Notes under the pieces: model-generated
What the model was told of the DNA's origin: nothing
Database searches by the model: none
What the model saw: only the letters and a program-made list of their open reading frames with translations
Shown here: piece by piece, positions 37,701 through 52,700 of the stretch
Layout: every line of letters begins with the position of its first letter
Numbering within the stretch: position 1 is the first letter of the stretch
Source of the DNA: Phoronis australis
Taxonomy: Eukaryota > Phoronida > Phoronidae
Reading direction: 5' to 3'
NCBI GenBank assembly: GCA_002633005.1
Contig: NMRA01000458.1
Span: forward strand, 208,260-272,259
Length of the DNA: 64,000 nucleotides
Position numbers and translations under genes: made by a program

Positions 37701-40700
37701 TTTGTTTGAAAGCCTGATACTGAGTTGCTCGTAGTGTGGAAACCTGGAGAAAGGAGATTGTTTCGACACTATGAGCAACTCAGTATCAAGCTTTCAAACA
37801 AAAAGTTTAGTCGTGTTTTCAACAATGTTCATTGTACATTTTTTCATGGTGACTTACTATGTTTTGCCCAATAATTAAAATTCAAAGTCTATTAAACAAG
37901 TGATGTTTCTCAGGGAAATGAGGTGGCAACTCTCAGAAACTGTCACTATGGTAACCGGGTAGTAAAACATGAAGCGCAGGTGCACAATATCACAAATCAG
38001 CTGAGGAACGCATTGTATGAATTCAAAAGTTTTGAATGTTTATTAATCAAAATGCATGGATTTCTTACGACTTATTTTGAACAGGCAGCAAGGCCAGCGT
38101 TGGTTTGCTGCCAAATGAACTTATAACGAGTTGTCAGTAGCCACAGTAGCTGCCTGGCAATTGCTTCTATATTTTGATCCCGGTTTCATGCAAGGGCAAT
38201 GATAGAAGAAAATACATTAACAGATTTAGGAAGATTTTTCCTCTAATTTATCACTACAACAGGTCCTTTAGCTGAAATTTGTCATACTTTTGCGATGAGT
38301 CAGGGCACTTGGAGCTGGTTGCGGGAAGTGCAACGTATTCATCATTTCAATTTAAAATTTTCAAGTGTTTCAATTAGAATTAATGCCTTGAAATAAGGTC
38401 TTTCACCTCACTGAAGATAACACATAGGAAATTACATCAGGTCCGTAGGGGTTTAGAAAAAATCCTCTTTTAATCAATTTGGAAATGCTTAATGCTTTCA
38501 AAACGCAAAAAAATCTGATATATAGTATTCTTCAATAATTTTCCACAAAACTAAAATTGCTTGACTTTAGTGCTTTGATTTTTCAAAGATAATAATGAAA
38601 AAAAAAAGATGTGACCAATTTTACAACATTTAATGATCTAAAGCCAAAGATGCTTTTTGGGCTTTTACTGCTTTTTAAAGCCACTACAACAAATTCTGGT
38701 GCCAAAAATGACTTTCTTCGCAGGCGAATTTGCTCTTCCAAAGCAACGTCACTGTAATCTTATCCTGGATGGTTGAATTAAAATTGGTAACAAAAAAATC
38801 ATCAGGAATTCACTCGACAGCCATTCTGGTTCATCAGTTGAAACTACACGGGCTGCCATGACAAGCAACCCTGATGAGTGCGCAGTCTGAAGTATTATCA
38901 GTCAGTTGTTTTCAAACCTAGAAATCCTTTCTCATCTAAGCAAGGGACAAGACCGAATTTATAGTCAGTGACCTAAATCACAAGTTGGTTTTTGATAGAT
39001 GGTATAGCTTTGTTACTCTTTAATAGAATTTTGAACTATATTTTGTTGAGAAATTTCACAAAACAAAATTCTATGTGTCCCTTCAAGAGCATGTTAAATA
39101 GGTGAAGAGTCATAGTATCAGTAGTTGAGGGAGGTTTGAGAAAAAGGATACAATAATTGACAATGTTGAAGACATTAATAATGTCAGGGTGTGTTTGTTT
39201 CTTGAGTAACTGCTGGGGGTAATTGGAGGTGAAGCCAGGAAGAAAATAATAAATTAATCATCAGTGTTCTTCAGGGATGAATGTTTTTGTTTCTAAGGTT
39301 TGACAGCCAGGATGATTAAGGTGAAACATAACTGCAGGAATGAACCATGATAGGGCAGCTGTGAGTGATAAGTATAGACTAGGGCAGTCATTAACATGGA
39401 TTTCATTCAATATAATTACACCACCAGGGATATTCCTGGACTGTGCCTTTGCTCCATTAGTGCATAAAAAATAAAAAGGCACATCTTTTAAAATGCAAAC
39501 ACTCTTCCAAAAGTGCAAGATTCTAGTCAACTTACAGCAAGTCAGATAAAACACGATTTTGTTCTTATTCTGATTGCCCTTGGGGTTTCTGTTTCATATG
39601 TTACCACTTTTTGCTGGGCACAGCTTTTTCAAAAAAGGCACACCTTCTATCATCAGGTGCGCACAAAGGGCACAGGCTCAAACCTAATAAGCAATATCCC
39701 TGCACCAGGAAGTCCAAAGAAATGGACTCTCCTGAAAAATCTGTCAATACAAAGACCGAAATCTTAGTTATCAAGCCATGCCTACAGAATACTGTAACAT
39801 AGAAAGTTCAAAAAGTTGCAAATGGTTTAGGTTAAAAATTGATTATTTAACTATAAATCTTTCTCAGGCCCAAAACTGCAGCTGGGCCAGTTACATGATA
39901 TTCACTTTCACAATAAAATAACTGCCAAATATCCATGGTAACAGAGTGGAAGTGTTGCCAGCAATGTGAGTTAAAAAGACAAAGTGGAGTATGGGGACTT
40001 AAATCCATGAACATTTACAGTTAAATAAAAGGAAAATTGAAAAAAATGTGAGCACAGTTGCAAACTCATTTATAGTGGAATGGTTTGCTGGAGGAACGAG
40101 TCTGTGGAAGGACGTTACTTAATAAATCTCGACTGGAAAACATGTGGATCTGCACTAATCGGACGGTTAACCAGTTTATAGATTTACACCTTATAGGTAA
40201 TCAATAGCTAAATACATGGCAATAACTCACAACTTACACATGACAAAACAGGCAGGTAATCTGAACTAGTATGCAATTCAACACAACTTCATTATATAGA
40301 TTAACAATGGTGTTAATTGCTCATTTGAAGAGCTTTACCCCAGGGAATGAGATGGTGAAACAGGCACACTTCGGCAATAGACTGGTTGGTGAAGTTTTAT
40401 GAAAACTTGTTAAAATATAGAGCCATTGTAGTACATGAATCCAGAAATACGCCTTGCATATCAAGAAGTGAATACTTTGTAATAATCATTTATTTGTTTA
40501 TTCAGCACTTGAATTCATCAGAGTTGTGACGGAAATCAAATTATTTTTCGGGCTTCACAAATACTAGCAACAAACTGTTCACCGCACCTTCCAAACAACT
40601 TGCTTTTTCTTCAGATTACCAGACATTCTGACTACACATAACTAAATCTAATTACGTAAACTCAATCGATGTTCCTATTAAATTGTTAGCTTATGTTGCG

Positions 40701-43700
40701 AATCTACTGATTACAAAACCGGTATTGATTGGGTAATTCTATTGGTCTTCAGAACCGGCTGTACTGTTAGTCGTGTGATAAGGACAGGATACAGATTGCA
40801 TTCAAAAGAATCTAACAGTTGTATCAACAATGGCAATTTCTGGGAACAGTAAAGTACTCTTGTAGACAAGCTATCACAAAATTGCAATTATTCAACAAAT
40901 TTGTGAATGGGAGAAGCAGGTGTGAAACTTTCCACCAAAATGGTGCGTATAAATTTCACATAACAAACCCCAAAACAACCCCACCAGTTGATCAGCTGTC
41001 AAATTAGAACACCCGCAAACATCTGACAATACGTTAATTAGCTGATCTCGAGTTATGAGCACTTATTCACACTACGTAAATTTGGGACAACCAATCACAG
41101 CCCTTGTTATCCTTCATTGCGTTTAATGGGAAAAGCCATCAGATATTGCTGCCCATTTTCCCGTGACTTATGGTATAATAAGATATGGCAAGGCGTTGCG
41201 TTTGTGGTGGCTATGACAACTACGTAGCATTTGACCATACTGTGGCTCTTTCCACTTTCTCGTGAGACACCAATATGGTTTAAGTTTGTACAAGAAACTT
41301 AATATGTGTTGGTGGACATGACACACTGACGCTGGGTACATTCACACTCATATTCGTGGAGCTAAGAAATTTTCAACTGAAGTTGCTCTTCTTCCATTTC
41401 TTTATTTTTTGGGATATTGAATTCATGATTGTGATAAACAGTGCTATAAACAAAGGTTTAAGGATGCTGGCAATGTAGTCAAATGTCAAAACAAGGTAAA
41501 TTGTGGTTTTAAGCATTTTTAAGTCAACTTGCATGCTTGTGGTAAACATGAAGGCCGGGTGGCACTGTTTCATTCAAAATAATTTCCTAAAATAAAGACA
41601 AGTGTCCTGGCCGCTCTTAAGTTGCTCCCAGAAGAACACACTTCTAGTGCACAGCAGTGTTCAGAATTATGACAACATAATTTTTAATCATGTCTAGTGT
41701 GAAAGTCAGCAGTTCACAGTGGCAGGTTATCTCACAAATCAAAAATATGTTCCAACCGCAAACTAGTCCGTAATAAGTATAATGATAAAGCAGCTCTGGT
41801 GAAGTGACTGCAGTGGTTGCTGAGCAGTCATGTTTCCCTTAAGCAAAAAAAGAAAATGATCACTTATGCAAAACACCTATGGCAAAATGGTTTCATTTCA
41901 TTCACTGAAAGATTAATCATTTCCTAGAAATTGGGGGACATGTAAAAAGTAAATTCGTACTCATGAAAAATGTACCCTGCCCACCCTACTTATGAATCAG
42001 GATTTTAAATATAGCAGGTGTCACAGTCTGTATGATTCCCACACCCCACTCCTGATCAACCCTCCAAACTAAAGAGCTTTTATCAGACATAACACCCCCT
42101 CTACCAACTCACCCCCATAATAGTTTTTCTTTTAAAATCAAAAGTGTGCACCAGTGACGTCTGCTGTGAAATGGAAGTTCCCACACATGTCACTAGATGG
42201 CAGCAGGAGTCATCAATCTCGGGTTTCCCAGCTATCTATCACAGGCTAATATTGACCAAACATTGCATCATCACAAGAACTTTGCATTAGGTCAGAAATA
42301 CCAATCAGAGATCATTATGATGCAAAGCCCTGATTGTAAGACACTCATAAAACATTTATATAGTCTAGCTCAAGTCCTTCCTACATGTTTGCAAAATACA
42401 CTTATTTGCATACTGTAACTGTTACTGGACGGTGCACTAGCACCAGGTGTACATTAGAAAACAGTTCTTCAAATCAAATGCACTTATATGCAGGTAATCT
42501 GATGAATTATGAATTAGTGTTAATCACACTAACTATTCACTTGTTATGAGACCACTGGTCGCACCACAACACGTTAAGTCAAGTCTCTAAAGGAAGCTAA
42601 AATTGAAGTGCTTCTTATTGTAAGTAAAATGAGGTGAGCAAAACTTATGTTAAGTTGTGTGTGTATTCAGTGGGTGTGCTTAACTGATGCACAACATTGA
42701 ATTGTTTTTACCATTGCCATGACCAAGCCTTGTCTAAAGCTATGTTGAACGATAGTGACCTAACAACCACGTGGGGAATAAGACCAGACGAAGCAGTTAC
42801 TGACAACTGCTGATACAATAGCAGGATTATGAAATATGCATTGTTGTTAGATGGTGATAGTTTTTGGTAGACAACATTGAGAACCATCTACAGCTGACAT
42901 CTGTGATTTGGATGAGGATTTAAAATAGTGGCATTTCATAGTGTTTACTATAACTTCTTTGAGTCAATTTGCCACTGTTGTGTTGTGAAATATTCAAATG
43001 ATTCTTGTACTAAGTGTGCACCATGACAAAATGCCGTGTATAAAATTGCAGTTTGTCTATGTCAACTCAAACCGAGTTGCATACCCCAATTTGAAATTCA
43101 TGCTCTCACAAAACCCGAGAGATATAAGTTGAATGCTTACAACTGTAAAGCACACAGCACAGTAAACCTCTCATTTTACTCAGTGAGCCCTACTTTTACA
43201 GCAGACTTCTCTTCAACACATCATTTTTGTGCACTTCTTTGGTTGCATGCAAAATTCAAAGACTTCTTAAAAATTACTAACATTGACGCTTATTATTTCC
43301 ATACCTTTTCATAAGTAATTTCAGTCTAGTTTCTGCATTTCTGTTTGCTGGACATACTTTTGTATGTTGTAGGTTCAATAATTTTGACAGAAACACAGTG
43401 CACAGATGACAACTGTTGTGTCCTTTTGATGTAAATGATTAGAACCACCACCAAAAACGGAGCAAAGTAAAACAGAGAATGGATGGAGAGCATTTTGACG
43501 TCAGAAAAGCAATTAAACACAGCTGACCATTAAGTCTACGGATTATCCTCTGTCAATCATGACAGTCATGAATTATTCACGTACTGAACTGTTATTAGCA
43601 TATTTTATTCATGCTCATTTTGCTCACACTTGTTAAAACAAACTGTTCTCACATTTCAGACAGAGTGGCTCACCTGTTGGCTAGAAATGAACAACGGTCG

Positions 43701-46700
43701 ATAACGCTAAGTGTAACTTGTCTGGATTCCACTAGATGGCGTAATAACTGCGGGTTCCACCGCACATCGTAGGGCTGATTCAGTACAGCATCTACAAACA
43801 ACAATAAGGTAAGTAATAACTAAGGTGAATGTCAAAAAATATTCATAACTAATTTATGTCCGCCATGTCCAGCGGTATAATGGGCGAACATGACAGGATC
43901 TTGGGGAAAAAGGTGATTCGTGTATTGTCAATTCAAAAATAAAATGCACATTTCTGCTAAAAACACACCACTTTACTATCAATAGTAAGAAGTAAATCTC
44001 AACAAAATTCCCTTAAACAAAATAAAGAACAAAATATTTTTGACAATACAAACAAGGGGATTTTTCCAGATGATGTATCATTCATCATATAAATAGGTTT
44101 GTGTGATAAAAATATTTTTGTGTTGTAAAATTTAAGAGAAATAAACATTTTTACATGAATAAAGTCAAAATAATGATAAAAAAGAGAAGAAAAGAGAAAA
44201 CTGGAAACCAAATAAGAGGAAACCGACCACATAAAAAGAGGAAATCCTCTTAAAGCAGGAAAATTTCAAACCCTGTTCAATGGAGTTGTGGGTGATGACA
44301 TCGGTAGCTTCAATCGTAAAAATATCCATGTATCAAGTCAAAGGTCAGTAGTCTACGTCAACAAGTACAGTTAGTTCTGGTCTTTTTTTCATCGAAATTT
44401 GAGTCGATGGTACCATAATTTTTAGTTGTTCAATTTTTCAGAAAAAAATTTGAAGACGAGCAAAAATGATGGCATGGCATTTCAAACCTTGCTTACCCTC
44501 ACTCACGTGACTTTTCGCAGATTTCCAAAAAATGAGACCTTGGCTGAAATTAATGCGGGCAGATACTTTTTTTAATTTAAAGAACAGCTTACTATTTGTA
44601 ATGATTTACGCCAGAGCACTTTAAGCGTATTAGGCTGATAAAGTTGGCAGACGATGACGAGAACTAGCAATTTGTAATAAAACTTTGAAAACAAAGGATT
44701 CCGTTGTTTTCTAGCTCTCGCCAAAGCTAGTAACTTTAAGAATTCTATCCCACCCAACAAATATCCCAGAATGCACTTTTCTACCGTTCCTTTGATGCAG
44801 TCATAATACAAGGAAATGACCAGGTCTAGCTTAATACTGTTAATTAGTTTAATACACAAAACGTACCGAGAATAACTGGCACACATGAAGTAATATTCCA
44901 CAAGACGTTATTCCGAAGGTCAAGGACGATACGTGGAATCATGTCCCTGAGCCAATCGAGGTATGTTTTGTATTCATCCCATACGCATTGAATTCCTTAG
45001 TTTCTTTCATTTTTTCAGCAGATTTTTTAAATACTTCACTCAGACTGTTCACATGGTACTTGCGCCTTAGGTTGCAAGTTTTCTCTTGTAAGAGAATCAG
45101 TTTTAAAAGTAACTGTGCATTGAGCTAGTAAAAATCTCCTGAAAATAGTCAAATAACAACTGTACAATATTTGATATTGTAGTTACTGAGGAATCAGCTC
45201 CTGAGGTGAAGACAATATAATATTTAGACAGAACTGTCATATAATTAACAGTCCTGTTCCAGATGTTATGATTGAGACCTGTTTGTATGTTGAGCGTTCT
45301 TTACACTGCTATAATTGTTTTATTCTAAACTATTTTCTGAAAGTTTGAGTATCGAACCGGCTGAAGACATCGAGTCGACATTGACATACCTTTTGAACTT
45401 TCCATGTCAGAGGTAACTGTTGAAGTAGTGTGGGAGGTGAATACAGAAAATATTACTACATGACCGTATTGCACTCGACTGATTCAACGTGTATGGGATA
45501 AATAACAATATTAGGACAGCAAGTGTGAGCGAAATTTAACTTAACAAGCATGCACTGAAACTCTTGGAAATTTAACTTAACCAGCATGCACTGAAACTGT
45601 CTTGGAAATTTTTGAAGAAATATCAAATGAACCTGTGCTTAGGTCATGCGCGAAATTTAATAGATACCATAATAAACATTTACCAGTGCTTTGTATTTGA
45701 ACACTACAGCCAGGACAGTCACTTTTACAGGAACAATAAATGTCCCTACCTGAATACTGGAATTTGGTAAATTAAATGTTCTGAAAGACTGCCCATGAGC
45801 TAAAACATGATGACTGTTTCAACTGTCTACACAAATAAATTAAAATCAATTTTATATTCAGTTCTTAAGTATCACATGTAAAGTACTTTTAATGTACAAT
45901 ATAATAAAAAATTCACAAACCTCCCAGAAATTTTGCAAGGCACAAGGACAATTCCTGGCCAACCTTAGACTGGAAAACATTCTCGACAATGCTGGTAATC
46001 ACGGCCTGCAGATTCTCCATAAAGTAGCGGTTAGTTTCTTCAGCCACCACACTTGGCGCTAGTTGACACGGCTTGTACCTTGTCTGCAAGTTCCACAACA
46101 ACCAGTCCTTCACAGCTTCCCACGATGCCACAGGAATTGATTCCACAAGCAGACGCACAGCTGGCCTGATAGATTGCAACGCTTTGTTTAAACTTGTAGA
46201 GATTGATGAGAAAGCAGCGGTACTGTTGAACAATTCTTTGCCAGTTAGAGGCATGGAGTGTCTAAAGAAAAGAGAACCTCTTATTTTATGAATTAAGCAT
46301 ACAATAAGTTCAGCTGGACGACCATACAAAAAAGCACTGATTTCATTGCTTTGGTTCTCCAACTGCCTCCACACTACACAGATCTGATGTTGCGAGATAC
46401 CACAAAAGAAGCTAAAGGGAGTAGCAACAGAGCTCGATTTGGCGGCCTGCAGTTCGCCATCATTTCAGATTGTATTTGGCAACCTGGGAAAATTCCAAGT
46501 CGCCACAGCGAGTATCAAAGTCAGACAATAATACACCTGAACTTCGTTTCAAAATTTTAAATTCAATACCTTTTGTTCACAACTGTTCGGTTTATTTCGT
46601 GAAATCAAGGCATTTGCCACCCTCAGCACATATCAAACATGCGCCTAATTTACTGCAGGAAGTAAACGGAAGGAAGTCGGAATTGTTCAGCAAAAATCGG

Positions 46701-49700
46701 TCAAGGTCAGACTATGAAATGTGTATCCTATCGTCTGCGTTCTCGGTTGGTAAGAGGAATGGAGTTAACATTGAATGGTGCATATTTACAGGAGAAATTG
46801 AAGATTCTGCATTTTTTCTTTTGTTGGTTGGTGACTCCCGACCTCAGTTTCCATCTGGCGACCTGAGAGTTTTGCTAAGTTACATTTGGCAAGTTGTCAT
46901 TAAGTTAGCTCATTCCTCCCTGATCCCGCCTTATGGCGTGACTGTTTATTTTCACTCAGGGCCTGATGCCGTCTGGAGGCGTTATCTAAACAATGTATCT
47001 CACAGGCGGATCATGCCTTCAGGAGGGATAGAAGGCAGCAATTTATTGGTTTAAGTTTAAATATATCTAGGGTATTCCCAGTTTTCTATCCAATGAGGAT
47101 TGAGACACCATACTCTATTTTAACTTCTTGTTTGTGAAGTTAATGCCTATTGGCTATTATTTCTGGAATTTAGAACCATTTCTTCACAAGCAAATTACCA
47201 ATTCAAGGAAAAAGCAGGAAGCCTGTTAGCTTTGTAGTGGTTGTTGTGGTAACTTTTGAAAGGTTATAGAGATATTCCTCCCTGAAATATAGTAAGTTTG
47301 TTTGACTTGAAGACTAGAATGAAGCTAATTGCCCTGAATTGTAGCCTAATTGGTGTTACATAACACTGCTGTCACCACTTAATCATCTGCTAGGGTGCTC
47401 CTGTTTATTATATTTGAACTGACCAGAAAATGTTCAATTACTAGGAACATTCTACTCTGTGACTAGCACTGTGCACATACTCACTTGAAATTGCTGCCTT
47501 GATATTATACGGACATCATCTCTGTTGCTCTCTCACAGTTCTTAAGTTTTTATTATGGAGGATAGTGTGGATACTGATGACACTGGTCACATTTAGATAG
47601 ACTTCAGTGATTATGGATATGACAGTGTGGATACTTATAGCACTGAGTGGTCAGATTTAGATACAGATTTCAGATCTAGTTTATGATGAGGATATGCTAC
47701 ACGGAAAACTTTCTTGACATGTTTTCTGGAAATTTAAATGGATTATTTGTAAACAAATGTCTTTGTTTCTGGAAAACAAAAAGTAAAACTACTTGTTCAA
47801 CCCTTTATCGACACTGAACTTGGATAAATTTTATATCAACATGAAGCTCATTCACTCAAGATGTATTGCTGAAAATTTGGTAAGTATATGTTTACTAATT
47901 ACTCAGTGATGAGGTTTTAATTATGTACAGTGCTTGTGACCTAGTTCTGAGTGAAATACCCTCCGACTTCAAGGGGGTAGACATTCCACAGCTCAGCCAG
48001 GCCACTAAGCAATTTATTCCATATAATGCTCAGGGTCGAATGAGTTAATAGCCAACCAATGAGGATTTCAAATAAGTTAGTAAAAAACTGTGAAGACAAT
48101 AATACCTGACTAAGCCAGCTGATGCTATAGTGTTAACAACATGTAGTAGCAGACACGACTGCCGTTTCATCATAGCAAATGAAGAGTTTGTTGCTAGCTC
48201 GACAACAGATGGCAGTCCATCAGGCCACAGAGCTTCCTCGACAAGTTGGAATTCTGACTGCCACTTGTCGGGATCAACTCCAAGAAACTCTTTGTCAACA
48301 ATACACCTTGCATCCTGAAATTCCAATAATTTTTGCTTTATAGTGGCACTGATTAAATGTCTGTAGAAAAACAGCCCTGAATGCACCTGCTGTATACATC
48401 AGAGGATTCAACCGGTACCCGACCAATATGAAACTTTTTATAAAAATCAGCATTAGTAGTTACGATTCGGATAGCTGTTGACGTGCATTTCAGAATCCCA
48501 GGCTCACTGCACAAAACACCTGATAGAAATTCAACAGAACTTCCCTAATGGTCATTAAGATCTTGGTTAGGAAAGTTTTCAAGTCATTTAACATTCTCTT
48601 TCAAGAATATGGACAAACTCTTCTATATGTTTACTAACTTGTATCAAAAACAACGCGACAAGTGTACACTTTATGAACATATCCATGATTGTCTAAGTCA
48701 CTAATTTCTGAACATTTTTGGTTCTAATATTACTATGCTAGCATGCTTCCTTTCTACCTAAAAGGTATGTTCAGTGCTTCGTAACTAACATTTCATTTTG
48801 GACTAACAACCTCAACATCCAAAACTGAACAAATGTGGGCAAGAGAGTCCAGACATAACATTGCACAAACTATCATGAACCAGTGAATAAACTCATGTTA
48901 TTCTTTCCTGAATACCCACAATGGAAACTGACCTGCTTATCAGACATGCTCTTCTGACTTCGGACATAAACATCATGACATGCATTCCACATAGCAGCCA
49001 ACAAGTGGCAGCCTCGCTGCAGCTGTTGAACAGTGAGACTGGCCACATGCAGGAGGTCAAGAACTGTGTACGTCTCAGAGCAACACTCTCGCAGTTTATG
49101 GTGAAGACGTGTGAGCGTGTCACATGGGGTCTTACCCACGATGCCAACTGAATGTAGCATGGCACGAACATCATGATCAGAGTAACCAGCGCCCTCATTC
49201 TATGAAAACAGGCACAACAAGATGATAGCAACAAAACTGAGTGCACCATATGATTTTAAGGAATAAAAGCTTTTTTCATCTTTTAGTAATACAATCCAGA
49301 AAAAAAAAACATTCAACAAACCAAGGTATACAATTCAGAACCTTAAATGCAGGAATTAACTTCACTATCCTAGCTGTAACAACAGACATCAGTCACTGCA
49401 TCCTATTCAAATTTTAAGTTGTGTTCGAACAAATTGCAATTAAGGTATTAAATGAATGAACACAATCTTGGTCAACCATTATTTGAAAAACTTGCTCTCA
49501 TTTACTTTAAACACAGACCACTTAAGGTAAATATAAGGCCAGTACCTCTCCCAGGACACAGATTTCGACACCACGGTTACGCATCGCACGCGAAATTTCT
49601 CCATGTTTAGGATCCATGGCCAGAAACAAGCTATAACAAGAATATATGTTACATCAAAACCAAAACTTTATGTACTCTCATTCAAAGAACTGTGTATTCA

Positions 49701-52700
49701 AGCCTCTCTCTTTAGGAAAAATAGACAAGAACTATTACCTATTAAATTATCCTGGCTATGTTTGACTATGCAGCATCATTTTTGTACATACCGGAAGTCT
49801 GGATGCGGGACAATCTCTGGGATTTTCCCATCAATAACGCCTCTTTCGTTAATCGTCAGTACACCATTTGGTTCCAGAAGAGCATTGAGTCTGTCTAACA
49901 CAGAGACGCTGCAACATCATAACAGTAAATTAATGCTATCACCCTCATGAAAATGCCCAATCAAAAGTCGCTGTGCAAAACAAAACATAACCAATGCTGG
50001 GCTGTTTGAGATCAGGCTCTACAAGTTGGCTTATTACAGAGGGTCATTGTATGCACTGAGCTTTGCCCAACGGTCAGTTTTCCCGAGCCCATAATTAAAA
50101 AAACAATTTTACGGAGATAAGTGGTTTGAATGAAATGTTAGCTTCTTTGATAGCCAAAGACACTAGCCAGATTTTAAACGCTTCTTTAAACATTTGCTAG
50201 GGTAGGGCAGTATTATGAATTTCTAAAATTTTTAACACTGATATTTTATACTGAGAAACTCAAGCCGAAACTGCACATTAGCCACAAAACTACGGATTCC
50301 AAACATTACAAATCAACAGGCTACAATTAAAAACATACCAATGGTATGGCACAGAAAAGTTGTCTACCTGCAAAAGTTCACATTGTCTATCAATAGCCAG
50401 TGTCCATTTTTCAAGGCCTTTACCAAAGGACTGTCCACCCATTCAAACTGGCCACCTCTAGAGTCCTTAACACCTCTTTGAATATCGGCAAGATGAACTT
50501 TCAGATTTGCCAAATCATCTGGAAAAGTACCAATATGCAAAATCAAGAACATTGCATGAAAACTTCACTCTGGAAAAATGACAATTATTACTAGACAGAC
50601 CAAGAAAAGTATTTAAGAACTTTTAAAAGCAAACAAACTGAAATTTCCAAAGCTCATGCACCGTGTGTCACATACCTGCTACCCCAAGCTCGTACTTCTT
50701 AGCAAATGTCTCCAATGATACAAGAAGTCTTTCAAGTGACGAGCATCTCTCCACTAACAGATCTCCTTCCTCAACACCAATTTCATCTACGTGAGAAATA
50801 TAAGAGTGATCAAAACCAACATTGATAATAATTTCATGATTCTTCAATTTCGACTTCTTTTTAAAATAATATTCAACAAGTACAAATTTCCCGTTAAGAT
50901 AAATTCATAACAGCATGGTTCCAGTTACATTGTGTTCTAATTTTCCTTAATTTTCATTTATGGCAAGTTATTTTTCACAACAAAACGTAGATCTAATTTG
51001 GTCTATGATAGATGCCAGTCACGCATGACTGAATGAATCAACTTGTCGTAAACTTATCACAGGAAATTTTTCATGAGTTGTTACCCTCCTTTTATTTTTC
51101 GTGAGTTTCCATGCATGGAGATTATTTTTGTCATTTTTTAGATTTCTCGTGGTGAGTGTGAACCTTGATAAGTAGAGTCCTTTGACTCAAAACTGTTGAG
51201 ACTTATTTTACACTTAGTATGTTTACACTTAGTATGACTTGTTTACATTATGCAAACAGCATAGTTGGTTCAGATCAGATTTTTTAAGCGGAATTTTTAA
51301 TTGCTTACCTCTTCAAAAAAGAAAATCCAAGTGAGAGGGACAAAAATGATGAATTTTTTTACTCATTTGACAAATCATGACATTTCAACTCCTGCTTACA
51401 CTTGTTTACAAGCTTATGCGCAGCTTCTCAAAAAAAAAAACAGCTGAAACTGATGAGAGTCGTCATTTTTTCTTCCAGATGGTGAGTGTAGGTCCAAGAA
51501 TAAATCAAGGTGAAGATCAGAAACAACTTTGTTTTTTGGTTTTATTTAAAAAATGATGCACACAAACTCTTGCATGAAGTCTTCCCTCATGTAGCAATAC
51601 CTCGGTCCCTCTTCCTGCTGAACCTGCTCCATTGGCCAAAATTATTGCCGACATCTTGACTGACTCCTCTATGTGTCATAAGCACATCTCTAACACACTT
51701 TTCAAGAAGATCTCTAACACTCGCTGAGAGTTCCTCTAAGTGGCGCCATTGGTCAGCCTAAAAATAAAAAAGACAGGTGTGGACGTTACGTTCAAAAATG
51801 TAAATTTCACTGATTCAATGTTCATAAATTAATTTAAGAAATAATAAAATCGTTACATATGTAATTTTTGACTCATCGGTTTTTAATAGTTTTAACCAAT
51901 ATTTCATAATTCTAGGAAGTCGGTAAGCAATCAAGGAGTAACGACCCATCTCACCTCTAGCAGTCGATGAAATTGCAGTGCTAGGCAAATTTAAAATTTC
52001 TTTACAAGTGACTAAACCATGAATACATAACCTAGACACCATAAAATATACACCCACGTAAGTTAACATTGAGTTTGCAGGCAAAAAAGACCCACGGTTC
52101 TAATCATGTACTATACGGAATTAAAGCTGATTTAGGACATGACATTAATTTTGTATATCCAAGCCAAAGTTTTGTTCACAACAAACATCGCCATTAAACA
52201 ATCTTTGGTCTAAAATAAAACACACATAGTTCGGAAATCTCATTTTCCATATAAATACACAAACCAGGAGCCAATGGATGGCATTGGTAAAACATTAATG
52301 TGCTGCACAGAAAGGTAATAGACTGATATAACGTGCACGTATTTTGAGAACCAGTTTGACGCTGTTATTCAGTGGAGAAAACTGGTTCTCAAAATTCGGG
52401 CACATTATATCACACCATTACAGCACTGAAACTCGAAATTTTAAAACAATGTAATGTAATTTTCTTTAAAGAACTAGATTAACTTTTAGCAACTGGAGCA
52501 ACTTGATTTGCATCCAATATATCTTTGTGATCAGGAAAACAATTGTTATCTGACGTGCCCATTGTGCCAAATAATAGGCAAACAAAGACTCTGAAAAGCT
52601 TTCTGACAAAAAGACGACAAGCCGGAAGCAAATGAATGTAAGACTGAGTAAATGAGGGTACTATAATGATCTCTTGGACAGATCAATGACAAAGTAAACA

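Larger units (their letters stand above)
29203..43673 (-). other. 14.5 kb midasin intron (w20/w21)
   Basis: Second giant intron. Repeats and elements in it are listed separately. The stretches 29,203-31,240, 33,434-34,540, 35,935-37,680 and 37,830-43,670 contain no gene or clear repeat that I can support, apart from a CTCF-like site at 42,190. Confidence 0.85.

Noticed and set aside
46470-47054. 194-codon plus-strand open frame in a midasin intron
   Set aside because: It starts at TTG, has no ATG near the front, resembles no family I know, and has no flanking splice or promoter signals. Probably chance.
47531-48050. piggyBac-like element
   Set aside because: A short acidic ORF and a TTAACTCATTCGACCC-like end are suggestive, but I could not find the opposite end or any transposase core.
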